Assembly: GCA_036971715.1 (NCBI GenBank)
Contig: JAVHJL010000004.1
Coordinates: 1,612,001 to 1,676,000, forward strand
Length of the DNA stretch: 64,000 nucleotides
From: Arthrobotrys musiformis
Taxonomy: Eukaryota; Ascomycota; Orbiliomycetes; Orbiliales; Orbiliaceae
Direction: 5' to 3'
Shown here: positions 1 to 11,230 of the stretch, in pieces
Numbering within the stretch: position 1 is the first letter of the stretch
How the letters are laid out: every line of letters starts with the position of its first letter
Program-made: the position numbers and the translations under genes
The notes under the pieces: model-generated
Seen by the model: only the letters and a program-made list of their open reading frames with translations
Database searches by the model: none
Told to the model about the DNA's origin: nothing

Positions 1-854
1 GAAGCTTATAGTTTGCCTCAAGGTATTTAGCCATTCTATCGATCTGAGCCTTTGCGAAGCCCCTTCCTCAGGATAAACCGAAGTAGAATAACTGAAATAT
101 ATATAGTGTGTTCTATGTTTTGGATTAGCGGCAAAAGGCCCAGAGAAAGAAGCTTCGAAGCTCTAGTTTCGACATCAGCCAAGGATATTTTCGTTGGGTG
201 CACTACTTGTGTGTCATGTCCTGCCTCGTCGATTATTTTATTGGAGGCACAACTGTATATGACCTTCATAAATGTAAATAGTGTATAGTATCGCGGGTTA
301 TAATCATGAAAAGGCCTTGGCCAGCGACGAATATATAATATAGAAAGCCGCATTTGTCATTTTGGATCTTCAGGTGGCGGTAAAATAGTCTCTTCGATGG
401 GTTGTGAGAGGGATGATGTAAAGGGAAAGAATCCTTATCTCCCCTGTGAGTGTAGGGAGGACTACTTATATAGATTCCTGTAGAACACAAGAGAACCATC
501 GGGGCGTGGAAGGATAAAGGTGGGGTTTCCTCTAGAACGTTGCTGAATATCTGAGGTGACAGTAAGCACAGCTGTTACAAGAAGCGGGTAATACAAAGTA
601 TCAGGGAGTGGGTTTATGTTCCTTAGAATATCAGAATATGAGCGCGGAGAGGACAGTTTATTCCGAACACCGAAACGCCTGGGCATTGTATGATACTATA
701 CTACAAAGGGAAATATATGGAAACTTCTAGTGTACATGGCTTAATTGAAGTGAATTCCTTCTTTATTGAAGGTGTAAAGTAGACTATAAGGTTCCAGAGA
801 CGTTAGTATATTCCTGATATCTTGACGTTGGTTTGTGGTATTTTGGAAATTTAC
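1..854. other. Gene-poor left edge, downstream of DIM1
   Basis: No gene is confidently supported here. Two minus-strand open frames (462-686 and 36-353) encode protein-like stretches. The second includes an apolar segment followed by a basic C terminus. I recognise neither, and I could not connect them with convincing splice sites. The part next to 855 should contain the DIM1 3' untranslated region. Confidence 0.4.
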
Positions 855-2144
855 TCACTTTAGAAAGTCGCCCTGGTCGCATTTTGCGGCTCTGCGATTC
901 GCAAGGTCGGTTTCTTCGAGGACCTTCTTGACTTTCGATCTGACCAACTCCGCAATTTTCCCTCTATACTTCTTCTTTCCTTGTTTCTTTGCGCTCCGGC
1001 TTTCATTCATGATTTCATGGTAGCCTCTAGGTAGGTCATCATCATCGACCCCTTCCAGCCCCTCCATAGCATCGTCATCAGCCGCTGCCGGCTCAGCTTC
1101 ACCACCCATTTCAACATCCCCATCCCCTTCCTCTGTCTCAAGAGGAATATCATTTTGCGCACACCAAGTCTTGTAATTCCTTTCAAGAAGCGCCTGGACA
1201 GTCGACAACCCAAACACCGCTGAGATAGTTTTATTCTTTCTGATAAACAATATTCTCAACATTCCATCCCACTCTTCATACGAAACCGTCGGTCTGGGGA
1301 CCTTGGGCTCGATCTTGACGACCGCAGATTCGACCTGCGGTGGCGGCTTGAAGTTCCCCTTCCCAACTTTCATCACATGCGTGACCTTCGACCACATTTG
1401 AACGTTCGCAGATAACCTCGAATAAAAAGCATCACCGGGTTGAGCTGTCAATCTATCCGCGAACTCCTTTTGGAACATGAGAACACACATCCTGGGAGGT
1501 GTGGGTAGAGCTAGTAGTTTGAACACCAATGGCGATGATATCTGGTAGGGTGTATTACTGATGCAAACGTCGAAGTATGGAAGGTCGGTTTTGATGACAT
1601 CGCCTAGGAGTAATTCGAGTTTCCGTTCCACGGGCTTGCCTTGGACTCTTTTTGTGAGTTCGGCGGCCATACGGGGGTCCATTTCCACCGCGACGACTTT
1701 ACGGGCGTTTTCAAGCATTTTCATGGTTAAGTTACCAGTTCCGGGACCGACTTCGAGGACGATCTGAAATAATTTAGCACTTTTCTTATTATTTTATAAT
1801 GGGGTTTTTGTATGGAGAATACACACATCACTCTGCTTCAACGCCGCTTTATCAATGATCCGATCCACAATACCAGGATTAATAAGAATATGCTGACCGA
1901 AATCCTTATTCATCTTGAAGATATTATGCGCTACTTTAGCAGCAGCAGAGGCGGCAGGAGTGCCGGAGTATGGTTTCCCGCCGCGACCATTTGGTGCACC
2001 CGTACCGCTGAAATTCCGCTTCTTGGTTTTATCTTTCGGCATGATTATGGCGGGGAGTATTATTCGACGGGGGAGGGAAGTAAAGATTCTATCCTGTGTC
2101 GTGGTACGTAACAGTGATACGGAGGCTGTGGAGACGAATGTCAT
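855..2144 (-). CDS. DIM1: DIM1, 18S rRNA adenine dimethyltransferase
   Basis: This is the SAM-dependent KsgA/Dim1 enzyme. The family dimethylates two adjacent adenines near the 3' end of 18S rRNA and is needed for pre-rRNA cleavage in the nucleolus. There are two exons, 2144-1827 and 1763-855, separated by a 63-bp intron (GTGTGT...TTTCAG). Counting from the ATG at 2042 the protein is 374 aa. The SAM-binding motif VLEVGPGTGNLT falls just after the splice junction (about residues 74-85) and the catalytic NTPY motif lies at about 142-145. An acidic Asp/Glu-rich insertion near the C terminus precedes a basic tail. The start at 2042 (MPKDKTKKRN) gives the basic N terminus expected of nucleolar Dim1. 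An in-frame ATG at 2144 would add 34 residues rich in Ser, Thr, Leu and Arg. Family assignment is very secure; the start is less so. Confidence 0.93.
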
Positions 2145-2620
2145 GCATTTGGCGCTGGAGAGCTGAAAGTTGAGGATTTTCGCGGGGAGGAAGCTTTGAA
2201 TTGGTCTTCTTTTTTTTTTTGCAGCGAAATAATTTTTTTTTTTTATGCGGCAGGTAAGCTAAGCTAAGCGATTGAGCTAGCAAGACCCCTGCACGGGCTT
2301 GTCATGGCTGGATCTCTTGCACGATGGCGAAGCTGGATTGAAGATGAAGATGTGATACTGTGTGCTGAAGTAGTAGATACGAGGGGCAGCGGAAGATAGA
2401 ACAATGGGGCCTCGAGACTACGTGAACCCGCCGAGGGTCCTCGTACAAGAATAAACCGAAGTCCCGCCTCACGTGACGCCGCATCTGTGGCTAATGCGAA
2501 ATGTGGCTAATTCAAGATCCACATCAAGCCTAAACTCGCGACTCATCCTTCCCATCTTCCATCAACCTCACTATCACGACTACACCTCATCACGAAGCCC
2601 ACCGAAAATACCCGCCCACA
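2145..2620. promoter_or_regulatory. Divergent promoter region between DIM1 and PRP6
   Basis: These 476 bp separate two head-to-head genes and must carry both 5' leaders. The DIM1 side holds homopolymer T runs near 2210 and 2233. The PRP6 side is pyrimidine and CA rich just before the ATG, as is common in fungal leaders. No clear TATA box was seen. Confidence 0.5.
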
Positions 2621-5603
2621 ATGATGAACAAAAAGTCCTTCCTCCAAATGGAGGCGCCGGCGAACTATGTCGCCGGTCTAGGCCGTGGTGCAACCGGCTT
2701 CACTACACGCAGCGACATCGGTCCAGCACGCGAAGGCCCATCCGAGGAAGCCATAAAAGCCGTTCTCGCGAAGCGCGCCCAAGCGCTCGGACAAGATGCC
2801 ACATCCACCTTCTCGAAAGATAAAAAAGAAGACGATGACGACAATGATACCGAACGATACCAGGATCCTGAGAACGAAGTCGGATTATTCGCCGGTGGTA
2901 CATACGATGAAGACGACGATGAGGCGGATAGGATATACGCCTCTGTAGATGCGAAGATGGATAAACGACGGAAGATTCAGAGGTTAGTAACCTTTTCTCC
3001 CTCTACCACATCTTGCCCAATCCCAATTACCCCTTCGCCCCCTTGGAAAAGCGTTATTCATCCATAAATAATCTTCCTTTATAAAACAGCCTTGCCGACG
3101 TATGATTTTTTCTACTCTAAAAAAACAGGGAAGCCCGCGAAATCGCCGAAAGGGAAGAATACGAACGGTTAAACCCCAAAATCCAACAACAATTCGCAGA
3201 TTTAAAACGTAGTTTGGAAACTGTCTCGGATGAGGACTGGGCCAGCCTTCCGGAGGTCGGAGATCTTACTGGTCGAAACCGAAGAGCGAAGCAGAACCAG
3301 ATTAAACGGTTCTATGCCGTTCCAGATTCAGTTCTCGCCGGTGCGAGGGATCAGGGTGCGATGGATACGACAGTTCAGGAGGATAATGCGGACGGAACGA
3401 TGACGAACTTTGCATCCATCGGTGCTGCGCAAAAGAAAGTCTTCGGGTCAAGATTAGACCAAGTCGCCGCTTCTTCAAGTAACGACTCAGCAGGAGGATC
3501 CACGAACGTCGACCCCAAGGGATACCTTACAAGCTTAAACAATAGCGTCATCCAATCAATCACGGAGCAAGAAGTCGGCGACATAAAACGTGTACGATCC
3601 CTCCTCGACAGTGTCGTCAAAACCAACCCCAAACACGCACCGGGCTGGATCGCAGCTGCAAGAGTAGAAGAATATGGCAATAGAATCGTACAAGCTAGAG
3701 CCATAATAGGAAAAGGCTGCGAACACTGTCCTACAAGCGAAGACGTCTGGTTGGAAGCAATCCGACTGAATGAATCCCAAAACGCCAAAATCATCGCCGC
3801 GACAGCGGTCAAGAATCTTCCCAAATCAGTCAGACTATGGATCGAAGCCGCACGGTTAGAATCCGACCCCCGCGCTAAAAAGAGGGTTATAAGAAAAGGT
3901 CTAGACGTCATCCCACAATCCGTCCAACTATGGAAAGAAGCCGTGAACCTGGAAGACGACCCCAATGACGCCAAAATCCTTCTCGCACGCGCAGTAGAAT
4001 TAATCCCAATGTCCGTGGAACTCTGGCTCGCCCTCGCCCGTCTGGAGGGCTACCAAAACGCCCAAGCCGTCCTAAACAAAGCTCGCAAAGCCGTACCCTC
4101 ATCCCACGAAATCTGGCTGGCAGCCGCAAGACTACAGGAACAAGAAGGAAAGGGCGATACAATAGTCTCACAGGTCATGAAACGTGCTATAAAACAACTA
4201 TCTGACGTTTCCGCCATGTTGAAGCGCGAGGAATGGATCGCCGAAGCAGAGAAATGTGAAGAGGAAGGCGCTATCCTGACCTGCCAGGCCATCGTCCGAG
4301 AAACTCTGGGATGGGAACTCGACGAGGACGACGATAGGAAGAAAACATGGATGGAAGACGCACAAAACTCCATCGGACGGGGCAGATACGAAACCGCCCG
4401 GGCAATCTACGCCTACGCCCTTCGGGTATTCTACAACAAAAAGTCCATCTGGCGGGCCGCCGCAGATCTCGAAAAGAACCACGGAACGAAAGAAGCACTA
4501 TGGGCCCTCCTCGAGAAGGCTACAGAGTCTTGCCCAACCTCTGAAGTCCTATGGATGATGCTTGCCAAGGAGAAATGGCAATCGAAGGATGTCGACGGCG
4601 CCCGCCGAGTTCTTGGGTTAGCGTTCAAGCAAAACCCCAACAATGAGGATATTTGGTTAGCAGCCGTTAAACTCGAAGCCGAGAATAAACAATTCGATGC
4701 CGCCAGATCGCTATTGAAGACCGCCAGGAACGAAGCCGGTACCGCTAGAGTATGGATAAAATCCGTCGCCTACGAACGGCAGCTGGGGGATATCGATGCC
4801 GCGATTGAACTGGTCAACGAAGGGTTGGAGAAGTACCCGAAGGTCGATAAGTTGTGGATGATGAAGGGACAGATCTACCAAGGGGAGAACAAACTACCGC
4901 AGGCGAGGGAAGCCTACGCCAGCGGAACAAAAGCCTGCCCGCTCTCGGTCCCACTTTGGATACTAGCCTCAAGACTGGAGGAAGCCGCAGGTATAGTCAT
5001 CAAAGCCAGATCGATACTGGACAGAGCCAGGCTAGCGGTTCCAAAGAACCCACAATTGTGGTGCGAATCCGTCCGGGTGGAAAGGAGGGCAGGCAACCTC
5101 CAGCAAGCGAAAACCCTCATGGCGAACGCACTCCAACAATGCCCCAGCTCCGGACTGCTATGGACGGAACTCATCATGCATTTGGAAGGTAGATCGCAAC
5201 GGAAGTCTAAAATGGTCGAAGCGATCCGAAAGGCCGAGAGTGACCCCGTGCTCATCGTTACCATTGCCAGAAACTTCTGGGCGGAGAGGAAGTTGGATAA
5301 AGCGGCTGCGTGGTTCGAGAAGGCCATCGTTGCGGACGCGGATCAGGGAGATACGTGGGCTTGGTATTGGAAATATTTGCTGGAACATGGGACAGAGGTA
5401 GGATCAACATTCCTAGTAAATTTATATTCGGAGATTTACTAACGGTTTTTTCCATATAGGTAAAACGAGCGGACGTACTGTCAAAACTATCAGTTACAGA
5501 ACCCAGGCATGGAGAAATCTGGCAGGCGATCGCGAAAGCGCCGCAGAATGCAGCCAAAACGCCGGAGGAGATATTATACATGGTAGTGGACAAGTTGGAG
5601 TAG
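2621..5603 (+). CDS. PRP6: PRP6-type pre-mRNA splicing factor (U4/U6.U5 tri-snRNP)
   Basis: This is the homologue of yeast Prp6 and fission yeast Prp1, the scaffold that bridges U5 and U4/U6 in the tri-snRNP. There are three exons: 2621-2982, about 3129-5397 and 5460-5603 (924 aa). The introns are about 146 and 62 bp. The N-terminal part (about residues 1-200) is the conserved PRP1-type domain, with PANYVAGLGRGATGFTTRSD near the start and an acidic stretch (KKEDDDDNDTERYQDPENEV) followed by GLFAGGTYDEDDDEAD. From about residue 265 to the end it is a long solenoid of HAT/TPR repeats, visible as recurring W-x-x-A-A-x-L-E units. Exon 3 supplies the last 47 residues, including the WQAIAKAP and YMVVDKLE segments typical of the family end. 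The length matches fungal orthologues. The start was chosen at the first ATG that opens this conserved N terminus. Confidence 0.95.
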
Positions 5604-6399
5604 GAGCGGCGTGTTACTGTGTATTTTTAGGCTCGCCTCAATTCGGTTTTATGACTGTTGGTTTTCTAGATTGGTATTTCGGATTTAATTTGATCTCGGA
5701 TCTATCGTGTATTATTACCGGGAATAATATTCCAGCGCTCCATTCGGAGGTATTTCAGGACCTGGGGCTGTTATTCAGTTTTCACCGATCTGAGTGTTTT
5801 GGCAGTCAGTTGACCAATTCTAACAATTTTTACTCGACCAATTTAAAATAATGCAGGAGGAAGAAATCAAAATGTATGAGAAATATAATATATACACAAG
5901 CACTCGCAAAAAGAGAAGCAGCAAGCACAAGTCCACAAATCCCCGCCACATCCTCCAGTATTCATCATCCAGAATATATCCAAAGTTTCAAAACCTGGGG
6001 TTGAATGTATGAACAAAAAAGTGATAAAAAATATATGTCTATGTAATAATATAAAATGCCCCCCTCTTTGTTTCTTTTTCCCTCTCTTTCTATCAATGTA
6101 ATCCCAATCTAGCGGCCCTATTTTTTTTCTGAAATCAAAAACGAAAAACGCCGCTCCAAAAACCCGATGTAAAAGGAAACGCAGATGAGAAGGCCCGCTC
6201 ACACGTAACAAGCAACGAGGAAGAGTGAAATGCAACCAATGGGGAGAATGAGAAAAGAGAAAAAAACAATGTCCGCTCGAAAAAAAGTGCTTTTGTTTGA
6301 GCTCGTCTGGAAGCTATGTCGGTCATTAATAGCATGTCGAATTTTCGTATTTTTTTACCACACCAGTGGATAATCCGAAGTTCGACCCCCCCCCCCCCC

Positions 6400-6441
<42 letters not shown>

Positions 6442-6479
6442 GATAATAAATAAAGGGAAATGAAAAACGAATATATGGA
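5604..6479. other. Convergent intergenic region, 3' ends of PRP6 and the GT31-like gene
   Basis: These 876 bp lie between two convergent genes and hold no credible open frame. A striking low-complexity block occurs at 6386-6440: a run of about 14 C, then about 18 A, then a TA repeat. Only some 40 bp separate it from the stop codon of the glycosyltransferase gene, so it probably sits in that gene's 3' untranslated region. Confidence 0.6.
6386..6440. repeat. Compound homopolymer/microsatellite C(14)A(18)(TA)n
   Basis: Three simple repeats lie end to end: C at about 6386-6399, A at 6400-6417 and TA dinucleotides to about 6440. On the minus strand, which is the transcribed sense of the neighbouring glycosyltransferase gene, it reads (TA)n, then T, then G. 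Confidence 0.85.
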
Positions 6480-8303
6480 TTAGGCGTATGTGCCGGGACA
6501 TTTTGATCGCCATTCACCGATTTTACTCTGTAGGCGATCAACAACCCAGCCGCTGACCCCGAGTTGTTTCCATTCGTCGTAGGTCCCGTCATTACGGAGC
6601 CGGCGGCCGTAGTTGAATTTCGGGGATAGACCGCAGATACCGTCGCGGTAGTACCATTGGATGCAGCTTTTATCGTGGACTTCGCATGCGATTCGACCTG
6701 GGGTGATTGTTAATTTTTGAGGTTCGAGATATTCTTGTTTGGAGGATGGGATGCTTACAGTTCTTTTCGCTGAGGATGGAGTCCTTCTGCCAGTCTTGTG
6801 TCCCCTCTTTCTTAACTTTATCTTTATTCCACTCGGCTTCTTTCCAGCTTCTGTTATCCCAACCGACCCTCTTGGCCGACATCATCATCGTCCCGTCGTC
6901 ATCCTTTTCGGCTTCTTTGGGCATCTTCCTGGCGATGAAGTAGTCGTACATATCCCTAAACAGAATATCCTGATACTTCTTCAAATCCTGACTCCTAGCT
7001 TCGCTGGGCATATTCGAAAATTTCCACTCCTTAAATCCGCCTTCGTGCTGCTCCGTCCACCCGTCGGGTCGCCATTTGTCCATTCCGGTCTTTTTGAGCA
7101 TATATTGTTCGAAATCCCAGATTTCCTGCATGTCCTCGGCCAAAACGTGGTGTAGCGTGCCGATTGCCGAGCAAAAGTTTGACTCGTGGTATGGGATCGA
7201 CCACCACGTTTCGCCCTGGTACCATGGCCATTTGTGTTTGACGGTTACACCGGCACGATCGGTCATGGCCTGGCCGAGGACGAGGTCTCCGCAGCAGGAC
7301 GAGGCGGCGAGTTTGGTGTAGTTACGTTCGAGGTCGAGGAGGAAGGCTTCGTCGTAGAGTTTATCCTGTGGGATTAGCTTACGGAGGGCGGCCTGGTTGA
7401 TTAGATATCCGGATCCACCGTGGCCGAATGGGACGTTGTTTAGGAGGGCCATCGAACCCCAGTAGATTGGTGAGGTTACGGGATCATGTTTACGGGAGAG
7501 GTCCATGAGGTATGGAAACCAGTTGCTGGAGATCAAGCTGGTGTCGCCATCGATGAAAATGTAGTAGGAGGCACCGGGGAACTTTTGGTAGGTTTCGATA
7601 AGAATTGGAATCTGGTAAATATATCATGTCAGCCGTTATGCAGCCCTACAGGTATATTACATATCGTATTATAGAGTAGTGCTCGATTTGGGGGCTTATA
7701 ATTCGATATATGAGGAAACGAGTATTTTCTTACATTCTTGAACTTATCCAAAGCCCACCCCTCCTTCAAATCTCCCATCTTACCATCCGAATCCGAAAGA
7801 CCATCATTCTGTGCCTGTATCTCCTGCAGCTTCCTCCAGTACTTCAAAGTAGTCCCGGCCTCGTCCGCAGAAACGCGTGCCAACGCATCTGCAACCTGAT
7901 AGTCGCCGATTTTGGATTTGAGGTCGGAATAAACGAGGGTATTTGGAAAATTCGGCACAAAAGTCAAAAGTTGGATCGGAACTCTAGAGTGAATAACTGT
8001 AGCACCAGTTTTTATCGAAAGGACGACGTCAGACATCGGAGGCCCTCGAACGGGGAGATTTGTATCCTTCTGAAGCACGGCATTTGTACCAGAGGGTCCG
8101 ACGACGGCAGTTCTAGTGACAATGACGGTCTCTGTCGCAACTAGAGATCCGGGACCATATCTGCTCGGTACGCGATTGGTAGCCGTCTGCGAGTCGGATT
8201 TGAAGAGATAGTAGGACTGCAGACATAGCACTATTAAAATGCAGACAAGCAACGGAGACCGTCGCAGTGAATTCGATGCCGGGCTGGCCAACATCATGTG
8301 CAA
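6480..8303 (-). CDS. GT31-like fungal glycosyltransferase (type II membrane protein)
   Basis: This is probably a Golgi glycosyltransferase of the fringe/core-1 beta-1,3-galactosyltransferase fold (GT31; the DUF604-type fungal branch). The donor sugar and acceptor cannot be told from the sequence. Three exons, 8303-7734, 7611-6759 and 6697-6480, give 546 aa; the introns are 122 and 61 bp and the frame sums agree. A signal anchor (LLVCILIVLCLQSYYLF) sits near residues 17-33 after a short basic N terminus, giving the Nin-Cout type II topology. The metal-binding DxD is D-G-D in YYIFIDGDTSLIS. The conserved FGHGGSGYLI and CCGDLVLGQAM segments follow at fungal GT31 spacing. The last exon encodes a Cys-containing tail (ACEVHDKSCIQWYYRDGICG) resembling the PAN-like end of many fungal members. 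It converges with PRP6. The family is likely; the specificity is unknown. Confidence 0.82.
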
Positions 8304-8903
8304 AACGCCTTACACCTGGCTGGCTCGCTTGGCTTGGCCTATTTCTTGCCGTTTCTTCTTTGTTTAATCTTTTTTATTGTTTGTACCTTTTTTTGTTTCT
8401 GGAAACAAACGGATGCGAAAGAAATTGGACTTGTTTCGTTTCCTATGGCGGGTGGGACTAGTGGGTAAATTTAACAGGTCCGGAAAATCGGCATCGGATT
8501 ATCTGTTGTCGCGAACAATAGGGCTACGGTGAATGCGATGCTGTAAAAATAGTATCGACCCTGGAAAGGAGAAGGAGAAGAAGATGAAGATGAAGATGAA
8601 GATGAAGAGGAGGAGGGAAGAAAAGAGAAGAAAGGGATAGATGGATGGTTAGTTATCAAGCACAGGAGAGCTTATAATAGCTAGCTGGCGGGCGGGCTGC
8701 AATGATAGGCCTGTGGCCTAACTGACTGGCTGTGACGGGGTCAATTAGCAATGCGGTTGGAGTGATAATGTTACTTCCTTGGTCCTGTTATGTTGCATTC
8801 GACGACCAAGACAAGACACCAGACACCAGACACCAAACCGGTTGGGTGGGGCCACGGGAAGAATTCAATCAGGTTCGGATACTATATAAGAAAGATGCAG
8901 AGG

Positions 8904-8928
8904 ATGTATGTATGTATGTATGTATGTA
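8904..8928. repeat. TATG tetranucleotide microsatellite
   Basis: About six tandem TATG units lie immediately upstream of a TGATA repeat, in non-coding DNA. Confidence 0.85.
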
Positions 8929-9030
8929 TATGATATGATATCAGGAACGAGTGTGCGAAATGAAGACCGAGAAAGATTATCTATCAAGTATCAACCCTGA
9001 AGGAATGGACGAGAGAAAGAATGGACGATT

Positions 9031-9056
9031 GGTTGATTGATTGATTGATTGATTGA
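9031..9056. repeat. TTGA tetranucleotide microsatellite
   Basis: Five to six tandem units of TTGA with slight degeneration at both ends, in non-coding DNA. Confidence 0.8.
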
Positions 9057-11230
9057 CTGTTCGAACGGACGAGGGACGGTTATGTCATCCTGTCAGCCAG
9101 TCAGCTAGTGAGCCCTATAGCCTCCGTAGCCTCAAAGCCTCCTGAACGAAGCCAGTTAGTTGGACCCAGAAAGTGTCAATTATGTTCCGTAGCGCCCCCC
9201 GTTGCATTAGCACGATTGATTAGTTCAGGTATGCTATGATATCCCTACGCTTGCATTGTCCTATTTCTGGCGACACAAAACACTAGGTCTATACACTACC
9301 AATAAGCACATGCCCTCTTCGAACCGCAAAGCAAAGAGACTCATAAAAAGGGGTAGTCCCGGCGGATCCAAGGGACAAAGCTGGGAACGAAGAAACTGCC
9401 CGATATCACGCATTCCTGTCGCCCACGTCGACGGCTACCGGAATGTTCTGTTTCTAGCTCGTTTCATGAATTCCTTCTCTCCTCACACCACGCTGTCAAA
9501 ATATTATTATAAGCTTAACCAGGGGGGGGGGGGGCATAAGCTAGGGACTTTCCGCGGACTGATCTTAACGTTAACTTAAACACCACCCCACCGCTACATG
9601 GGATGGGCCGGGTTCGAAATTGGATTTTCAACCAGGACGTTACATCTCTTGTTGATTGTTCGTTCGTGTTCGGCATGCTCCACTACTGGCTGACAATCTT
9701 GAATTTTCACAGCCTCAATCTCAATATATCCTCTACAAAACAATTTTAACATTCCAACAACCCTAGGAAACAAAACTGAAAGAAAAGAAGAGACGAGAAG
9801 AGAAGGAAAAGAAAAGAACAAAACGGGAGGGCCCGTTTCCGATGCGCCCCTCCAAGGCCAAGAACTCCAACCAACTTGCAGATATTCTGTAACATGCCGG
9901 CCTTCCGAAAAGTGAATTTGAGAAACATGTGAGATGCAGCTCTCAAGCTTATGCATGCATATCACCAATCGAAGAAAGGAAAAAAAAAAAAAAAAAAAAA
10001 ACCTCACAGTAGAAAGCCAGAGACGTCGTTGGGGAACATATACGCCGGATGGCGTGACAACAAACTCCTAGGCTTCCGTTTCGAATTCTAGATACTTGAG
10101 ACTTGATACACTAATATGTGGTATACCTAACACGTTTTTCGAGAACCCTGGGACGTCGACTCGATTCGAACTGGTTCAATACAACCAACATTGGCATGCA
10201 ATGCATTCCCTGGTTTTGTCTGAGCTCATCCTTAAACCTAACGAAAACCAAAACCGGTCCGCCAAGAGGGAAGAAGCCGAGACCCAATAGCTATTCCTCG
10301 TTTATGCAAGTATGATGTATGAGGCTAAAATCACCTGGTCGTCTATATAAACGGCTGTATCTCTAACAGCACAGGTATACGTATACACTATGCTAGTATA
10401 CACTTTGCTAGTACTAGTAAACAGCTATGTCTACTACCTCGGACTTTCACTTGAAAAGCAATCCTTCTTTTAATTAATCTAACAGAGGGCAAAGGGTGTC
10501 ATAAATTCAAATAGTTAAATGTGATATCACCTTATAATATATACTAAGTACCTATATATAATAGACCTTCAAACCAGCCAAGCTTGCAGCCGCCAAACCA
10601 AGGTCAAAGCGGACTCGAATGAGACTTATAAAAGCTTGCGCATGTACCCGTAGTTTATACAGAAACTAGCGAGCTCGATGCGTGCGTGCGCGTGAACCGA
10701 ACGCCTGACCAGGTGGTGATTTATTATTAGACACAAGTTTGTAAAAAAAAAAAAAAAAAATACGATATATAAATATTTAGATATCTATGAAAGGCCAACG
10801 ACCAAATATTGTTCTAGTATCAATATTCCTTAGCTAGCGTTGATTATCCTCCGGCTAAGGGCCTGGCTTTAATTAGTGCCCTCTTGTAAACCAGCTAGAA
10901 CCATTCACTGTCGATATATATTAGAACGGACGACATAGACTCCCTTAATTCCTACTATTTTATTTATGGATGTCTTGCCACTAGCTTCCGTTGTAAATTT
11001 ACTCTATAATTTCCGTGTTTTTGCACAAGGGTAGCTCTAAACACTACCTAAGTTAGGTACCGAGCTATAGGTCTTAGATCAATAAAGACTCGTCTCCTTC
11101 AAATTTATAATATTTCACATGGAATTGAGCCTCTCAATAATGAAATGTAAATATCATAATATTAAATGCTCGGACAAGAGTCTGCAAAATCGACAATAGC
11201 TTTTTCATAGCTAGCTTGTTGTATCCGGGT

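Larger units (their letters stand above)
8304..11230. other. 2.9-kb gene-free region with microsatellites
   Basis: No supported gene was found. The part near 8304 should hold the leader of the GT31-like gene. Simple repeats are frequent: GAAGAT near 8575-8612, TATG at about 8904-8928, TTGA at about 9031-9056, a G run at about 9522-9534, and A runs at about 9980-10001 and 10742-10760. From about 10300 to 11230 the DNA turns AT rich with many CTAG, GTATAC and TATATA motifs, including the palindrome GTATACGTATAC at about 10375. It may be an eroded transposon, but no coding trace remains. Open frames such as 9256-9579 look random. Confidence 0.5.

Noticed and set aside
3375..3974. 199-codon minus-strand frame inside PRP6
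   Set aside because: It is fully antisense to the conserved HAT/TPR repeats, with no homology-like features; a shadow frame.
9256..9579. 107-codon plus-strand frame
   Set aside because: It includes a poly-G tract coding for Gly and has no recognisable domain.
10300..11230. RIP-mutated transposon
   Set aside because: The region is AT and TA rich, but no coding relic or terminal repeat is visible and CG dinucleotides persist nearby. The claim cannot be supported without counts and copies.
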